Assembly (NCBI GenBank): GCA_020025575.1
Contig: JAHHRW010000003.1
Span: 62,001-126,000 of the forward strand
Direction: 5' to 3'
DNA length: 64,000 nt
Origin: Oscillospiraceae bacterium
Lineage (GTDB): Bacteria > Bacillota > Clostridia > Oscillospirales > Oscillospiraceae
Notes under the pieces: generated by a model
Told to the model about the DNA's origin: nothing
What the model saw: only the letters and a program-made list of their open reading frames with translations
Database searches by the model: none
Part shown: in pieces, positions 44,791 to 53,579 of the stretch
Layout of the letters: the number at the start of each line of letters is the position of its first letter
Numbering within the stretch: position 1 is the first letter of the stretch
Position numbers and translations under genes: made by a program

Positions 44791-45047
44791 GCTTAATTAC
44801 GCTTTTATGGAAAACGTTCTTTGGCGTTTACAATTGCATCAAAGGTGGCTGCTGTTCCGCAGGTCACGTTGATTTTGATCATCGATTCCCATGCCTTCCA
44901 CGCAATATGTTACTTTCATTTTACAATTTTCTGACGAAAGCTTGGTTGTTCATTTCTGACTAAAAATGTATAATCCAAGTACAGGTTATACAGTCCTGTA
45001 CTACGTTCGTGATGAAAACACGTAAAAAGTTAGGAGAGAACATCGAA
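44791..45047 (+). promoter_or_regulatory. Promoter and palindrome upstream of alkaline phosphatase
   Basis: TTGTTC (44946-44951), 17-base spacer, TATAAT (44969-44974). A perfect palindrome AGTACAGG-N9-CCTGTACT (44978-45002) starts four bases after the -10, suggesting an operator. A minus-strand frame ending at 44805 is open for about 33 codons but not convincing. Confidence 0.6.
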
Positions 45048-46616
45048 ATGAACACAAAAAGACTAACATCGCTTTTGCTAGCGGCAACCACTGCATTTAG
45101 CTTTGCCGCTTGTTCTACGCAGGGAGGCACCACGCAGCCCGAAACCACCACGTCTGTGACTTCCACCACCCAAGTAACGGAACCCAGCTTAGCGAAAGCT
45201 CCGAAATATGTATTCATGTTTATCGGTGACGGTATGAGCTATCCCCAGTTCCAGGCCACTTCCGATTATCTGGGCGCAGTTGCTGATTCTGACTATGCAC
45301 AGGCACTTCCCAGTCACAGCTATGACGACCGCAAAGGTGCCGTTCTGGACGGCCCCGTCGCTCTGAATTTCATGGATTTTGATGCGGTTGGTTCTGCAGT
45401 AACTTATGACTCCTGCTCCTTTGCTCCCGACTCTGCCTCTACCGCTACTTCCATTGCCACTGGCAACAAAACCTATTCCGGCATGATCAATGTAGATACA
45501 ACCGGAAGTCAGGAATTTGAAACCATCGCTGAAAAGCTCCATTCCCAAAAAGATTGGAAAATCGGCATTGTTTCTTCCGTTAATATCAATCACGCAACAC
45601 CTGCTGCCTTCTATGCACACCAGATGAGCCGTAACAACTATTACGAAATCGGTCAGGAAATGATTGACTCTGGATTCGAGTATTTTGCTGGCGGCGCATT
45701 GAAGAAGCCTACCGGCAATGATAAAGACAAGGAAAGCCTGTACGACCTGGCTGAAAAGGCCGGCTACAAGGTAACCCACACCCAGGCAGATGCCGAGGCT
45801 ATTACTGCTAACGACGGCAAGGTCATCCTGATTGACGAGCATTTGGCCGATAGTGATGCCATGAGCTACACCATGGACCGCAGCGAAGGCGACTGGGTAC
45901 TGGCTGATTATGTTAAGAAGGGCATTGAGGTTCTGGATAATGACACCGGTTTCTTCATGATGTGCGAAGGCGGCAAGATCGACTGGGCATGTCACGCAAA
46001 TGATGCCGGCGCAACCGTCAACGATACATTGGCTCTGGCTGACGCAGTTCAGGTTGCAATCGACTTTGCAGCAGAGCATCCCGAAGAAACTTTGATTCTG
46101 GTTACCGGTGACCATGAGACCGGCGGCCTGACCATCGGTTTTGCTGGTACTGACTATGACACTTACCTGACCAACCTGACAAATCAGAAGATCTCCTACG
46201 CAAAATTTGATGATGAGTATGTAGAACAGTACAAGGCAAATAAGACTCCTTTTGAAACTGCAATGCAGGATGTCGAATCCCTCTTCGGTTTGAAAATGCA
46301 GGGCGATGCAGAAGATCGTATGGTCCTGACCGAATACGAAATCGACCGTTTGCGTACAGCCTATGAGCTGGCAATGGCAGACGAAGCCCCTGACTACACA
46401 CAAGAACAGTATGTCCTGTATGGCACCTACAATCCCTTTAGTGTCACAATTACCCATATCCTTAACAACAAGTCTGGCATCAATTTCGGTAGCTATTCTC
46501 ACACCGGCCTGCCTGTTGCAGTCTTTGCAGACGGAAATGGTTCTGAGAACTTTGGCGGTTATTATGACAATACAGAAATTTACAACAAGCTGGCTACCCT
46601 GCTGGATGTTCAGTAA
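45048..46616 (+). CDS. Alkaline phosphatase lipoprotein
   Basis: 522 residues: signal peptide with lipobox FAAC (Cys near residue 22), a Thr/Ser-rich spacer, then an alkaline phosphatase domain. Metal site FIGDGMSYPQ, catalytic Ser in FAPDSASTATSIATGNK, and VTGDHETGG supply the usual ligands. It would release phosphate from organic esters at the cell surface. The ATG at 45048 follows AGGAGAG; the earlier in-frame ATG at 45009 lies too near the promoter palindrome. Confidence 0.92.
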   Translation: MNTKRLTSLLLAATTAFSFAACSTQGGTTQPETTTSVTSTTQVTEPSLAKAPKYVFMFIGDGMSYPQFQATSDYLGAVADSDYAQALPSHSYDDRKGAVLDGPVALNFMDFDAVGSAVTYDSCSFAPDSASTATSIATGNKTYSGMINVDTTGSQEFETIAEKLHSQKDWKIGIVSSVNINHATPAAFYAHQMSRNNYYEIGQEMIDSGFEYFAGGALKKPTGNDKDKESLYDLAEKAGYKVTHTQADAEAITANDGKVILIDEHLADSDAMSYTMDRSEGDWVLADYVKKGIEVLDNDTGFFMMCEGGKIDWACHANDAGATVNDTLALADAVQVAIDFAAEHPEETLILVTGDHETGGLTIGFAGTDYDTYLTNLTNQKISYAKFDDEYVEQYKANKTPFETAMQDVESLFGLKMQGDAEDRMVLTEYEIDRLRTAYELAMADEAPDYTQEQYVLYGTYNPFSVTITHILNNKSGINFGSYSHTGLPVAVFADGNGSENFGGYYDNTEIYNKLATLLDVQ

Positions 46617-46631
46617 TCTGTAATCAACTAT

Positions 46632-46674
46632 ACAGCGTCGGACACATACATCGTTCCGACGCTGTTTCTTTTTT
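46632..46674 (+). terminator. Terminator of alkaline phosphatase gene
   Basis: ACAGCGTCGGA/TCCGACGCTGT stem, loop, and TTTCTTTTTT tail. Confidence 0.92.
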
Positions 46675-46684
46675 GGGAGGTACA

Positions 46685-47839
46685 ATGAAATTATCTCATA
46701 TTCGAAAAAAATTCCCCACATTGCTGCCAGTTCTTTTTGCCCTGATTTTATTGGGCATCCTATTGATTCTCCCCACTGGATATGAAGGCGCCCTGACATA
46801 CCAGGGAGCTGACCGGGTGGAGGCGCTGGTCCTGACTTCTGACGAAAGTGACATTGTGGACACTGGCTTAATCCGTGCCGGTGAGCAAAGATGCCGGGTT
46901 CGTCTCCTGTCCGGTCACTTTAAAGGGCAAGAACACGATGCGGTAAACCGATTAAATGGATCTCTGGCTGAGGATAAGATCTTTGCGCCAGGAGATCACG
47001 CCTTTGTCGCGGTTAGCTACCACGGTGATACCATTTCGACAATCACCATGACCGACCACTATCGTCTGGATAAAGAAGTGATTCTCGTTGGCCTTTTTCT
47101 GCTGTTACTCATCGTATTTGCAGGAAAAACGGGACTGCGTGCAATTCTATCGTTTGCTGTTACCATCTTAATGCTTTGGAAGCTGCTGATTCCATGCTTA
47201 TTGAAGGGATGGAACCCTGTTATCGTTTCTCTCGGCATCGTATTGATGCTTTCATTCATCATTCTAAGCCTGATCTACGGACTTGATTTGCGTTGCCTTG
47301 CGGCCACATCCGGTGCGACACTGAGTATCATCGTCACCGCAATTCTCGGATACCTGTTTACAGACCTGTTCAAAATTCACGGTGCAGTTATGGAATCAAG
47401 TGAAAGCCTGCTCTACGCAGGATTTCAACACCTGGACTTAACAAGAATATTTGTGGCATCTATTTTTCTTGGTTCCTCCGGTGCGGTCATGGATTTGGCA
47501 GTTGATATCTGCTCTGCAGTCCACGAGGTCGTCGAAAAACGCCCCGACATCTCAACTCGCGATGCAATTGGCTCTGGATTTGCTGTGGGTCGGGCTGCCT
47601 GTGGTTCTACCACCACCACACTGCTGCTAGCCTATTCCGGCAGCTATATAGCCCTGCTTATGGTTTTTATGGCGCAAGGCACCCCCATGGGATTCATCTT
47701 AAATTATAAATTTGTGGCTGCCGAGATCATACATACAATCGTAGGATCGTTCGGACTGGTCACAGTTGCGCCATTGACAGCTGTCACCAGCGGTATCCTG
47801 TTCACGAAGTATCGTCGGAGCCTGACCAAAGCAAAATAA
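46685..47839 (+). CDS. YibE/F-family membrane protein
   Basis: 384 residues: an N-terminal membrane anchor, an outer domain of about 100 residues, then seven or so membrane segments of the YibE/F family (PF07907). Function is not established. GGGAGG precedes the ATG at 46685. It lies 16 bases after the phosphatase terminator tail. Confidence 0.85.
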   Translation: MKLSHIRKKFPTLLPVLFALILLGILLILPTGYEGALTYQGADRVEALVLTSDESDIVDTGLIRAGEQRCRVRLLSGHFKGQEHDAVNRLNGSLAEDKIFAPGDHAFVAVSYHGDTISTITMTDHYRLDKEVILVGLFLLLLIVFAGKTGLRAILSFAVTILMLWKLLIPCLLKGWNPVIVSLGIVLMLSFIILSLIYGLDLRCLAATSGATLSIIVTAILGYLFTDLFKIHGAVMESSESLLYAGFQHLDLTRIFVASIFLGSSGAVMDLAVDICSAVHEVVEKRPDISTRDAIGSGFAVGRAACGSTTTTLLLAYSGSYIALLMVFMAQGTPMGFILNYKFVAAEIIHTIVGSFGLVTVAPLTAVTSGILFTKYRRSLTKAK

Positions 47840-47891
47840 TCATAAGTGCCAGCTTCCGGTGCAGACCGGGCATAAGCCGGCAACATAATTC

Positions 47892-47940
47892 ATCCCCCTG
47901 AAGTAGATTTGGTTGCATCCATCGTCTACTTTAGGGGGAT
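47892..47940 (+). repeat. Dispersed hairpin family, copy f
   Basis: 16-bp stem with one G-T pair (arms 47892-47907, 47925-47940), 17-nt loop, closed by ATCCCCC/GGGGGAT. No ATG at the usual distance. Confidence 0.78.
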
Positions 47941-48253
47941 TATACAAATCTTCTTCGGCAGATTCCTATTATCCGGTCTGCATGCTCGTTTATTGAGACA
48001 CCATGCAGAGAGAATAGAAATATCCCTTTTGACTCATCAGTTATGTAAACGCTATATTTTCAAAACAGAATAATTCTGTGAATGAAGTAATCATACCGGT
48101 TGAGCATCCCGACCATCTGCGGTAAACATGCTATGTGTTGCGTCTTTCACGCAATTTCAATCTGAAGAAAAAAGGAGACGAGTAGGTCACCCCGTTTGAG
48201 GGAGCCTTACTCGTCTTTTTTGTTAGGGCCTATTGGGATACGAGCCCTTTTTA
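47941..48253 (+). other. Intergenic region with two terminator-like hairpins
   Basis: No protein gene. At 48177-48215 a hairpin GACGAGTAGG/CCTTACTCGTC with an inner CCC/GGG pairing is followed by six T residues; at 48225-48250 an AGGGC/GCCCT stem precedes a T-run. Both point rightward, after about 230 bases with no gene, so they may end a small RNA or the yibE transcript. Confidence 0.5.
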
Positions 48254-49111
48254 TTAAAGAATGATCAAATATCGGGTGATGTTCCGTTTCATCCGTTCTG
48301 CCATCTCCACAGCCGCCGCAACCGGGTCAAGATTTTCATGATCCTTCCACGCTCCCAGTATGGAACTGCCAGAACAGCAAAGTGCGCCGTGCCCCAGTTG
48401 GTCAAAGGCCGCGGATGCATTCCTTGCATTGGCGCCTGAAACATCCAGTCCATCTACCAGCAGAAAAACTTTCGGATATTTCTTTCTGAGACTTTTCAAA
48501 CTGGTGGCATTGGTTGCCCCTGCCATCGCCGCAATTCTGGAGTATCCGCACCGTCCCATGGCTGTTTCTCCCCAGCGATTCAGATAATCTGCCACGGCCA
48601 TATGAACCAATCTGCCGCCGGTCTGCAAATCCTGAATCTCCATACCCGAGCGATTTGCTGTTTTCAGAACCACAAAAACATCCTGCTTTTTTTCCGCGGC
48701 TGCTGTAATATACGGTTTAATACAGTCGGAGCCAGCATAACCGCATAGTGTAATCCCATCACAGGGATAATCATCTCCACACAGCAGCTGTTTTGCCCGG
48801 TATTCCGATGCACCTGCCTTTTCCAAAATCATCCAATCTAAAATGACATAGTACCCCAGTTCCTTTGCATAGCGCATGACTCGCTGCATTTGCCCTATGC
48901 CGCCTTCTCCTAAGAGCGCAAATGCCGTAAAATCCACACGTACCGCAGGAATCAGATTCTTTAGCCCAGATAGCAAGGTACAGCAGTAGTCGCCGATTCC
49001 AATCACGTTTTTCTCATAAAGAGGAGGCAAAAAATCATAAACTGGCGCAAAAATCACCGCAGATGGGTTTTTAAACTTCCGAATACTATTTTGCAACACA
49101 TCGATGGACAT
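48254..49111 (-). CDS. OMP-decarboxylase-like protein with altered active site
   Basis: 285 residues with the TIM-barrel pattern of type 2 orotidine 5'-phosphate decarboxylase (PyrF). The catalytic stretch, normally LDxKRxDIG, here reads VILDWMILEKAGASEY, so the catalytic Lys and second Asp appear replaced. It may be a non-decarboxylating homologue. GGAGGATTT places the start at the ATG at 49111; upstream in-frame starts lack ribosome sites. No other pyr genes are adjacent. Confidence 0.65.
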   Translation of the reverse strand: MSIDVLQNSIRKFKNPSAVIFAPVYDFLPPLYEKNVIGIGDYCCTLLSGLKNLIPAVRVDFTAFALLGEGGIGQMQRVMRYAKELGYYVILDWMILEKAGASEYRAKQLLCGDDYPCDGITLCGYAGSDCIKPYITAAAEKKQDVFVVLKTANRSGMEIQDLQTGGRLVHMAVADYLNRWGETAMGRCGYSRIAAMAGATNATSLKSLRKKYPKVFLLVDGLDVSGANARNASAAFDQLGHGALCCSGSSILGAWKDHENLDPVAAAVEMAERMKRNITRYLIIL

Positions 49112-49257
49112 ATACAAATCCTCCATGCAATTTCTTTCTATTATACCACAGTTTTCTACATCTGGAAACAGATAAATCACATTTTCCATCTTGAGTTTGC
49201 AAGATTCGGACATACTATCAATGTGCATCTGCACAAAAATACAAGGAGGTAGAAATT

Positions 49258-49428
49258 ATGAAAGCATGGCCCTTCGCAATGGGGATCGGCATGGCCGCAG
49301 GCGCAATGGCTACCATGATGCTCCCACCCCATTCCAAAACAAAGAGGATGGTCACTAAAGCCGCGGACAAAGTAGAAGATGCTGCCACACAGGTGGCAGA
49401 AAAGGTGCTGGACGAAATCACCAGCTAA
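49258..49428 (+). CDS. Small hydrophobic-N-terminus protein (56 residues)
   Basis: Begins MKAWPFAMGIGMAAGAMATM, a short membrane segment, then a helical charged tail (VTKAADKVEDAATQVAEKVL). The layout resembles YtxH-like envelope proteins. AAGGAGGTAG is an excellent ribosome site, and a strong terminator follows, so this looks real. Function unknown. Confidence 0.75.
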   Translation: MKAWPFAMGIGMAAGAMATMMLPPHSKTKRMVTKAADKVEDAATQVAEKVLDEITS

Positions 49429-49442
49429 ACAGGCATCCGTCA

Positions 49443-49475
49443 AAAGGGAGGCACGCAAAAGAGGTGCCTCCCTTT
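49443..49475 (+). terminator. Terminator of the 56-residue gene
   Basis: AAAGGGAGGCAC/GTGCCTCCCTTT stem after the stop codon. Confidence 0.9.
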
Positions 49476-49510
49476 ATATCTAATAAATAGAAAAAAGATT
49501 ATAAATTAAG

Positions 49511-49542
49511 CAAGCCCAGTGCATTAAACTGCACCGGGCTTG
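49511..49542 (-). terminator. Terminator of clpE
   Basis: CAAGCCC-GTGC/GCAC-GGGCTTG stem downstream of clpE on the minus strand. Confidence 0.75.
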
Positions 49543-49580
49543 AACGATTCACTCATGTCGGGGAAAAGAATTCTCTGTCT

Positions 49581-51890
49581 TTACGCGATATCCAGAGAAA
49601 TCTGATCCTCTGCTGCTCCAACGGAAATACGACTGATGGGCTTATCAAAACTATCAATAATTGCCTCAGAGATTGGATCCTCCAGTTCTCTCTGGATGGT
49701 TCTGCGCAGGTTTCTTGCGCCATAAACCGTGGAATATGCCTTCTTCACAAGCAGATCTTTCACATCATCGCTCCAAGTCAATTCCAGACCTCTAGTGGCA
49801 AGGCTGTCTCGCAGTTCACGCAGCATAATGTCTGCAATTCCCTTGAAGTTTTCCTCCGACAGATGGTTAAAGGTAATGATTTCATCCACGCGGTTGATAA
49901 ATTCCGGTCTGAGGAACTCAGACAGCGCCTGCATGGTCTTTTCCTTCACCTGATCGGATGTTGTCCTGCCAAATCCCAGGCTCGCCACACGGCCCTCGCT
50001 GCCCGCATTGGAGGTCATGACAATAATGGTATTCTCAAAATTCACCACACGCCCCTGGGCATCTGTGATTCTGCCGTCATCCAGAACCTGCAGCAGGATG
50101 TTCAGTACATCAGGATGTGCCTTTTCAATTTCGTCAAACAGCACGACACTATAAGGCTTCCGGCGAATCTTCTCCGTCAACTGACCTGCCTCGTCATATC
50201 CCACATAACCGGGAGGCGATCCAATCAGTTTGGAAACCGTATGTTTCTCCATATACTCAGACATATCCAAACGGATCAGAGAATCCACGCTGTCAAACAG
50301 ATCGTTTGCAAGACACTTGACCAGTTCCGTCTTACCCACGCCTGTTGGGCCGACAAAGATAAAGGAAACGGGACGTTTCTTGGGCGAAATCCCAACACGA
50401 TTCCGGCGAATTGCTCTGGAAACCGCATCTACCGCCTCATCCTGCCCCACAATGTGCTCTCTGAGGCGATCAGACAGGCCCTTGATCTGCTGATATTCCT
50501 GAGCCTTAATTTTGCTTGCAGGAATCTTTGTCCACAATTCGATGATCCGTGCCAGATTCTCCATGGTCACAGCAGGGGGTGGTACCTGCTCCAGTTCCTC
50601 AATCTTGGCGGCAATCTGCAGCAGCTTGCTGCGCAGAGTCGCCAGCCGCTCATAATGCTCGTTTTCCGTATCTTCGGTAAGCATCCGCAGCTCCAGCTCG
50701 TAGTCGTCGCGTTCCTTACGGAGCTCAGCAAGACGAGAAATCTCCTTAGAGTGCAGGTTCAAATCAGAGCAAGCCTCATCCAGCAGGTCAATGGCCTTAT
50801 CTGGCAGGAAACGATCGGTAATGTAGCGCTCAGACAGCACAACACACTGTCTTGCAATCTCAGGGCTGATGGTAACACCGTGGAAAGTGGCATAGCTCTG
50901 GGCAATGCCCTGCATGATCTGGCAGGCATCTTCAATCGAAGGCTCTGCCACGGTGACAGGCTGAAAGCGACGCTCCAGCGCCGAGTCTTTTTCGATGTAC
51001 TTGCGGTACTCACTGAATGTAGTAGCGCCAATCACCTGTATTTCACCACGAGAGAGGGCAGGTTTTAGTATGTTTGCAGCGTTCATAGAACCCTCAGCAT
51101 CACCGGCCCCCACCAGATTGTGAACCTCATCAATGACCAGAATGATGTTTCCGGATGCCTTAATTTCGCCAATCAAGCTCTTCATACGGCTTTCAAACTG
51201 ACCACGGAACTGCGTTCCTGCCACCAACGCTGTCAAATCAAGCAGATAAACTTCCTTATCCTTCAGCTTATACGGAACATCTCCGCTGACAATCCGCTGG
51301 GCCAGGCCCTCGGCAATCGCAGTCTTACCCACACCAGGCTCGCCGATCAGACAGGGATTATTCTTTTGACGGCGGTTCAGAATCTGGATAACGCGTTCCG
51401 TCTCGATATCTCTGCCGATAACCTTGTCGAGCTTTCCTTCTCTTGCTCTTCCGGTTAGATTTAGGCAATAGCTGTCCAGAAACTTGTGTTTCTGGCTGCC
51501 CTTTTTCCTTGATTTCTTGCCTTCCTCGCCTTCTGCGTGTTTCTGGGCGGTTTCCTCAGGATCCTGGTGTTCTTTGGGGGACATCTCATTAGTTGCCCCA
51601 AAGAGCTGATTGAGCAGCGGGAATGTAGCAGTCTGGCTTTCCACTTCATCATCGTCTGAATCTGCGTCTGGTGCCATTTGTGCAAACATATTGCTCATCT
51701 CATCAGAAATCATATCCAGATCTTCCTCTGAAATTCCCATCTGACGAACAACATCGTTGAGTTGGGGAATCCCAAGGCTCTTGGCGCATTTCAGACAGTA
51801 GCCCTCATTTAGGGTTGCACCGTTTTCTATTTTCGAAATAAAAATGACAGCGATATTTTTTTTGCATTTAACGCATAACTTTGGCTGCAT
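49581..51890 (-). CDS. clpE: ClpE-type AAA+ ATPase
   Basis: 769 residues. An N-terminal zinc finger (C6, C9, C32, C35), an acidic/Lys-rich linker to about 140, then two AAA+ modules with Walker A GEPGVGKT and GPTGVGKT, a middle UVR-like coiled region (about 400-450) and a C-terminal D2 small domain. The zinc finger instead of a Clp-N repeat identifies ClpE rather than ClpC. It unfolds proteins for ClpP, mainly in heat or protein stress. AAGGAGTG precedes the ATG. Confidence 0.9.
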   Translation of the reverse strand: MQPKLCVKCKKNIAVIFISKIENGATLNEGYCLKCAKSLGIPQLNDVVRQMGISEEDLDMISDEMSNMFAQMAPDADSDDDEVESQTATFPLLNQLFGATNEMSPKEHQDPEETAQKHAEGEEGKKSRKKGSQKHKFLDSYCLNLTGRAREGKLDKVIGRDIETERVIQILNRRQKNNPCLIGEPGVGKTAIAEGLAQRIVSGDVPYKLKDKEVYLLDLTALVAGTQFRGQFESRMKSLIGEIKASGNIILVIDEVHNLVGAGDAEGSMNAANILKPALSRGEIQVIGATTFSEYRKYIEKDSALERRFQPVTVAEPSIEDACQIMQGIAQSYATFHGVTISPEIARQCVVLSERYITDRFLPDKAIDLLDEACSDLNLHSKEISRLAELRKERDDYELELRMLTEDTENEHYERLATLRSKLLQIAAKIEELEQVPPPAVTMENLARIIELWTKIPASKIKAQEYQQIKGLSDRLREHIVGQDEAVDAVSRAIRRNRVGISPKKRPVSFIFVGPTGVGKTELVKCLANDLFDSVDSLIRLDMSEYMEKHTVSKLIGSPPGYVGYDEAGQLTEKIRRKPYSVVLFDEIEKAHPDVLNILLQVLDDGRITDAQGRVVNFENTIIVMTSNAGSEGRVASLGFGRTTSDQVKEKTMQALSEFLRPEFINRVDEIITFNHLSEENFKGIADIMLRELRDSLATRGLELTWSDDVKDLLVKKAYSTVYGARNLRRTIQRELEDPISEAIIDSFDKPISRISVGAAEDQISLDIA

Positions 51891-51928
51891 TGGGAATCAC
51901 TCCTTTCCCTTATCCGGGAAAATACTAT

Positions 51929-51970
51929 CTTTCGGAGGCAGTATAACACACCTCCGAAAGAAATTGGCAA
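51929..51970 (-). promoter_or_regulatory. clpE promoter embedded in a palindrome
   Basis: Perfect inverted repeat CTTTCGGAGG-N12-CCTCCGAAAG (51929-51960). On the minus strand the spacer holds TATACT (51940-51945), with TTGCCA 19 bases upstream (51965-51970). An inverted repeat across the -10 suggests repression. It is neither a CIRCE nor a recognisable CtsR box. A terminator for truA is a possible second role, but no T-run follows. Confidence 0.6.
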
Positions 51971-51983
51971 ACAAATTATGAAT

Positions 51984-52763
51984 TTAAAAAGAAACTGGGT
52001 TTTCCAGTTCAAATTTCTCGATTCCGTCGTCGTACCACAGGTGGGTCATGTACAAGCCACCGGGTGGTACTGTGGGACCGGCTGCTGTCCGATTTCCGGA
52101 CTCCAGAATCTGTCCGATCTGTTCCGGCTTAATCTTGCCCTCAGCCGCAAAGACAAGGGTTCCAGCCATGGCTCGAGCCATATTATAAAGGAATCCGTTG
52201 GCGCACACCTTTAGGGCAATCATATTCCCGTGACGCTCAACATTGTAATAATACACGGTACGAACCGTGGATTTTACATCCGTTCCAACACTGCGAACCG
52301 CCGCAAAATCATGGGTTCCCACAAACTGATCCGCAGCAGCCTGCATAATTCTTTCATCCAGATGTTTGGGATAGAACCATGCACGATCCACATAAAACGG
52401 ATCTTTGATTCTGGAATTATAGATCAAGTAGGTATATTCCTTCCGGACACAGGAACCAATTGCATTGAAGTTGTCGTGAACTTCAAAAGCATGATCTACC
52501 ACAATATCCGGCGGCAGATGTGTATTCAGCGCATAGGGCAGACGATCCACCGGAATGCGAGAGTCCGTGCGAAAATTTGCAACATAGCACATTGCATGGA
52601 CCCCTGCATCTGTTCGGCCGCAGCCGGTCACATGGACGCGATGTCCTACCACCATTGCCGCAGCATCTTCTACCGTTTCTTCTATGGTAGCCAGTTTTTT
52701 CTGAATCTGCCAACCATGGTAGTGGGTGCCAAGGTAGGATAGATATAAAACAATATTACGCAT
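51984..52763 (-). CDS. truA: tRNA pseudouridine synthase A
   Basis: 259 residues; makes pseudouridine at positions 38-40 of tRNAs. The catalytic Asp is in GCGRTDAGVHAM, and GNMIALKVCANGFLYNMAR is the C-terminal family segment. The ATG at 52763 follows AAGGGGTGA; a GTG at 52769 is possible. Last gene of the ecfA1-ecfA2-ecfT-truA run. Confidence 0.95.
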   Translation of the reverse strand: MRNIVLYLSYLGTHYHGWQIQKKLATIEETVEDAAAMVVGHRVHVTGCGRTDAGVHAMCYVANFRTDSRIPVDRLPYALNTHLPPDIVVDHAFEVHDNFNAIGSCVRKEYTYLIYNSRIKDPFYVDRAWFYPKHLDERIMQAAADQFVGTHDFAAVRSVGTDVKSTVRTVYYYNVERHGNMIALKVCANGFLYNMARAMAGTLVFAAEGKIKPEQIGQILESGNRTAAGPTVPPGGLYMTHLWYDDGIEKFELENPVSF

Positions 52764-52772
52764 GGTCACCCC

Positions 52773-53579
52773 TTACAGTCCAAAGCTACGCAGAACAAAT
52801 ACCGCAATCAGCAGACATCCACCTGCTCCAAAGGAGTAAAGATCCAGACGATGGTAGCGCAGCAGTTTCATCTTGGTTCTTCCCTCCCCGCCCTGATAGC
52901 AGCGGCACTCCATTGCAATGGCAAGTTCATCTGCTCTTCGGAAGGCACTGATAAACAACGGCACCAGAATCGGAACCAGAGCCTTCGCCCTCTGCACCAA
53001 ATTTCCAGTTTCAAAATCTGCACCTCTTGCCTTTTGCGCACTGATGATTTTGTCTGTTTCCTCGATCAGCGTGGGGATAAAACGAAGGGCAATACACATC
53101 ATCATGCTCAGTTCATGCACTGGCAGATGCAGTTTCTTTAATGGACTCAGCAGCGACTCCAGACCATCTGTCAGCGCAATCGGTGATGTGGTATAGGTTA
53201 AAAGAAATGTACCTGTGATTAACATCATGATTCTGGACACCATAAAGAATGCCCGCTCCAGCGCCTCCCAGGTGATGGTCAAGCCAAATACCGAGATAGC
53301 GACGTGTGTTCCCTCTGTAAAGAACAGATTCAGCACACCTGTGAAAATCAAAATAAAGAGTATTGGTTTCAATCCTCTGGTGATGGCTTTCAGAGATATT
53401 TTAGAAATTTTAATGCAGATGGCCAGGAACAAAAATACCACACCATAGCTGAACCAGCTACCCGCGCTGAACAGGGCGATGATGTATGCCATCACCATCA
53501 GCAGTTTGGTTCTGGGATCTAATCGGTGGATAACGGAATTGCCCGGGAAATACTGACCTAAAGTGATATCTTTAAGCAT
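52773..53579 (-). CDS. ecfT: ECF transporter transmembrane subunit EcfT
   Basis: 268 residues with about five membrane segments and the coupling motifs AQKARGAD and AMECRCYQG (Ala-Arg-Gly type) that contact the ATPases. It forms the shared module that docks with S components such as QueT (43461). Its start overlaps the ecfA2 stop by 8 bases. Confidence 0.94.
   Translation of the reverse strand: MLKDITLGQYFPGNSVIHRLDPRTKLLMVMAYIIALFSAGSWFSYGVVFLFLAICIKISKISLKAITRGLKPILFILIFTGVLNLFFTEGTHVAISVFGLTITWEALERAFFMVSRIMMLITGTFLLTYTTSPIALTDGLESLLSPLKKLHLPVHELSMMMCIALRFIPTLIEETDKIISAQKARGADFETGNLVQRAKALVPILVPLFISAFRRADELAIAMECRCYQGGEGRTKMKLLRYHRLDLYSFGAGGCLLIAVFVLRSFGL

Noticed and set aside
44805..44905. 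Minus-strand frame ending NVTCGTAATFDAIVNAKERF plus Pro
   Set aside because: No start codon with ribosome site and no recognisable family; possibly a gene scrap.
45189..46799. 536-codon open frame antisense to alkaline phosphatase
   Set aside because: Codon-bias artefact; crosses the phosphatase terminator and has no domain.
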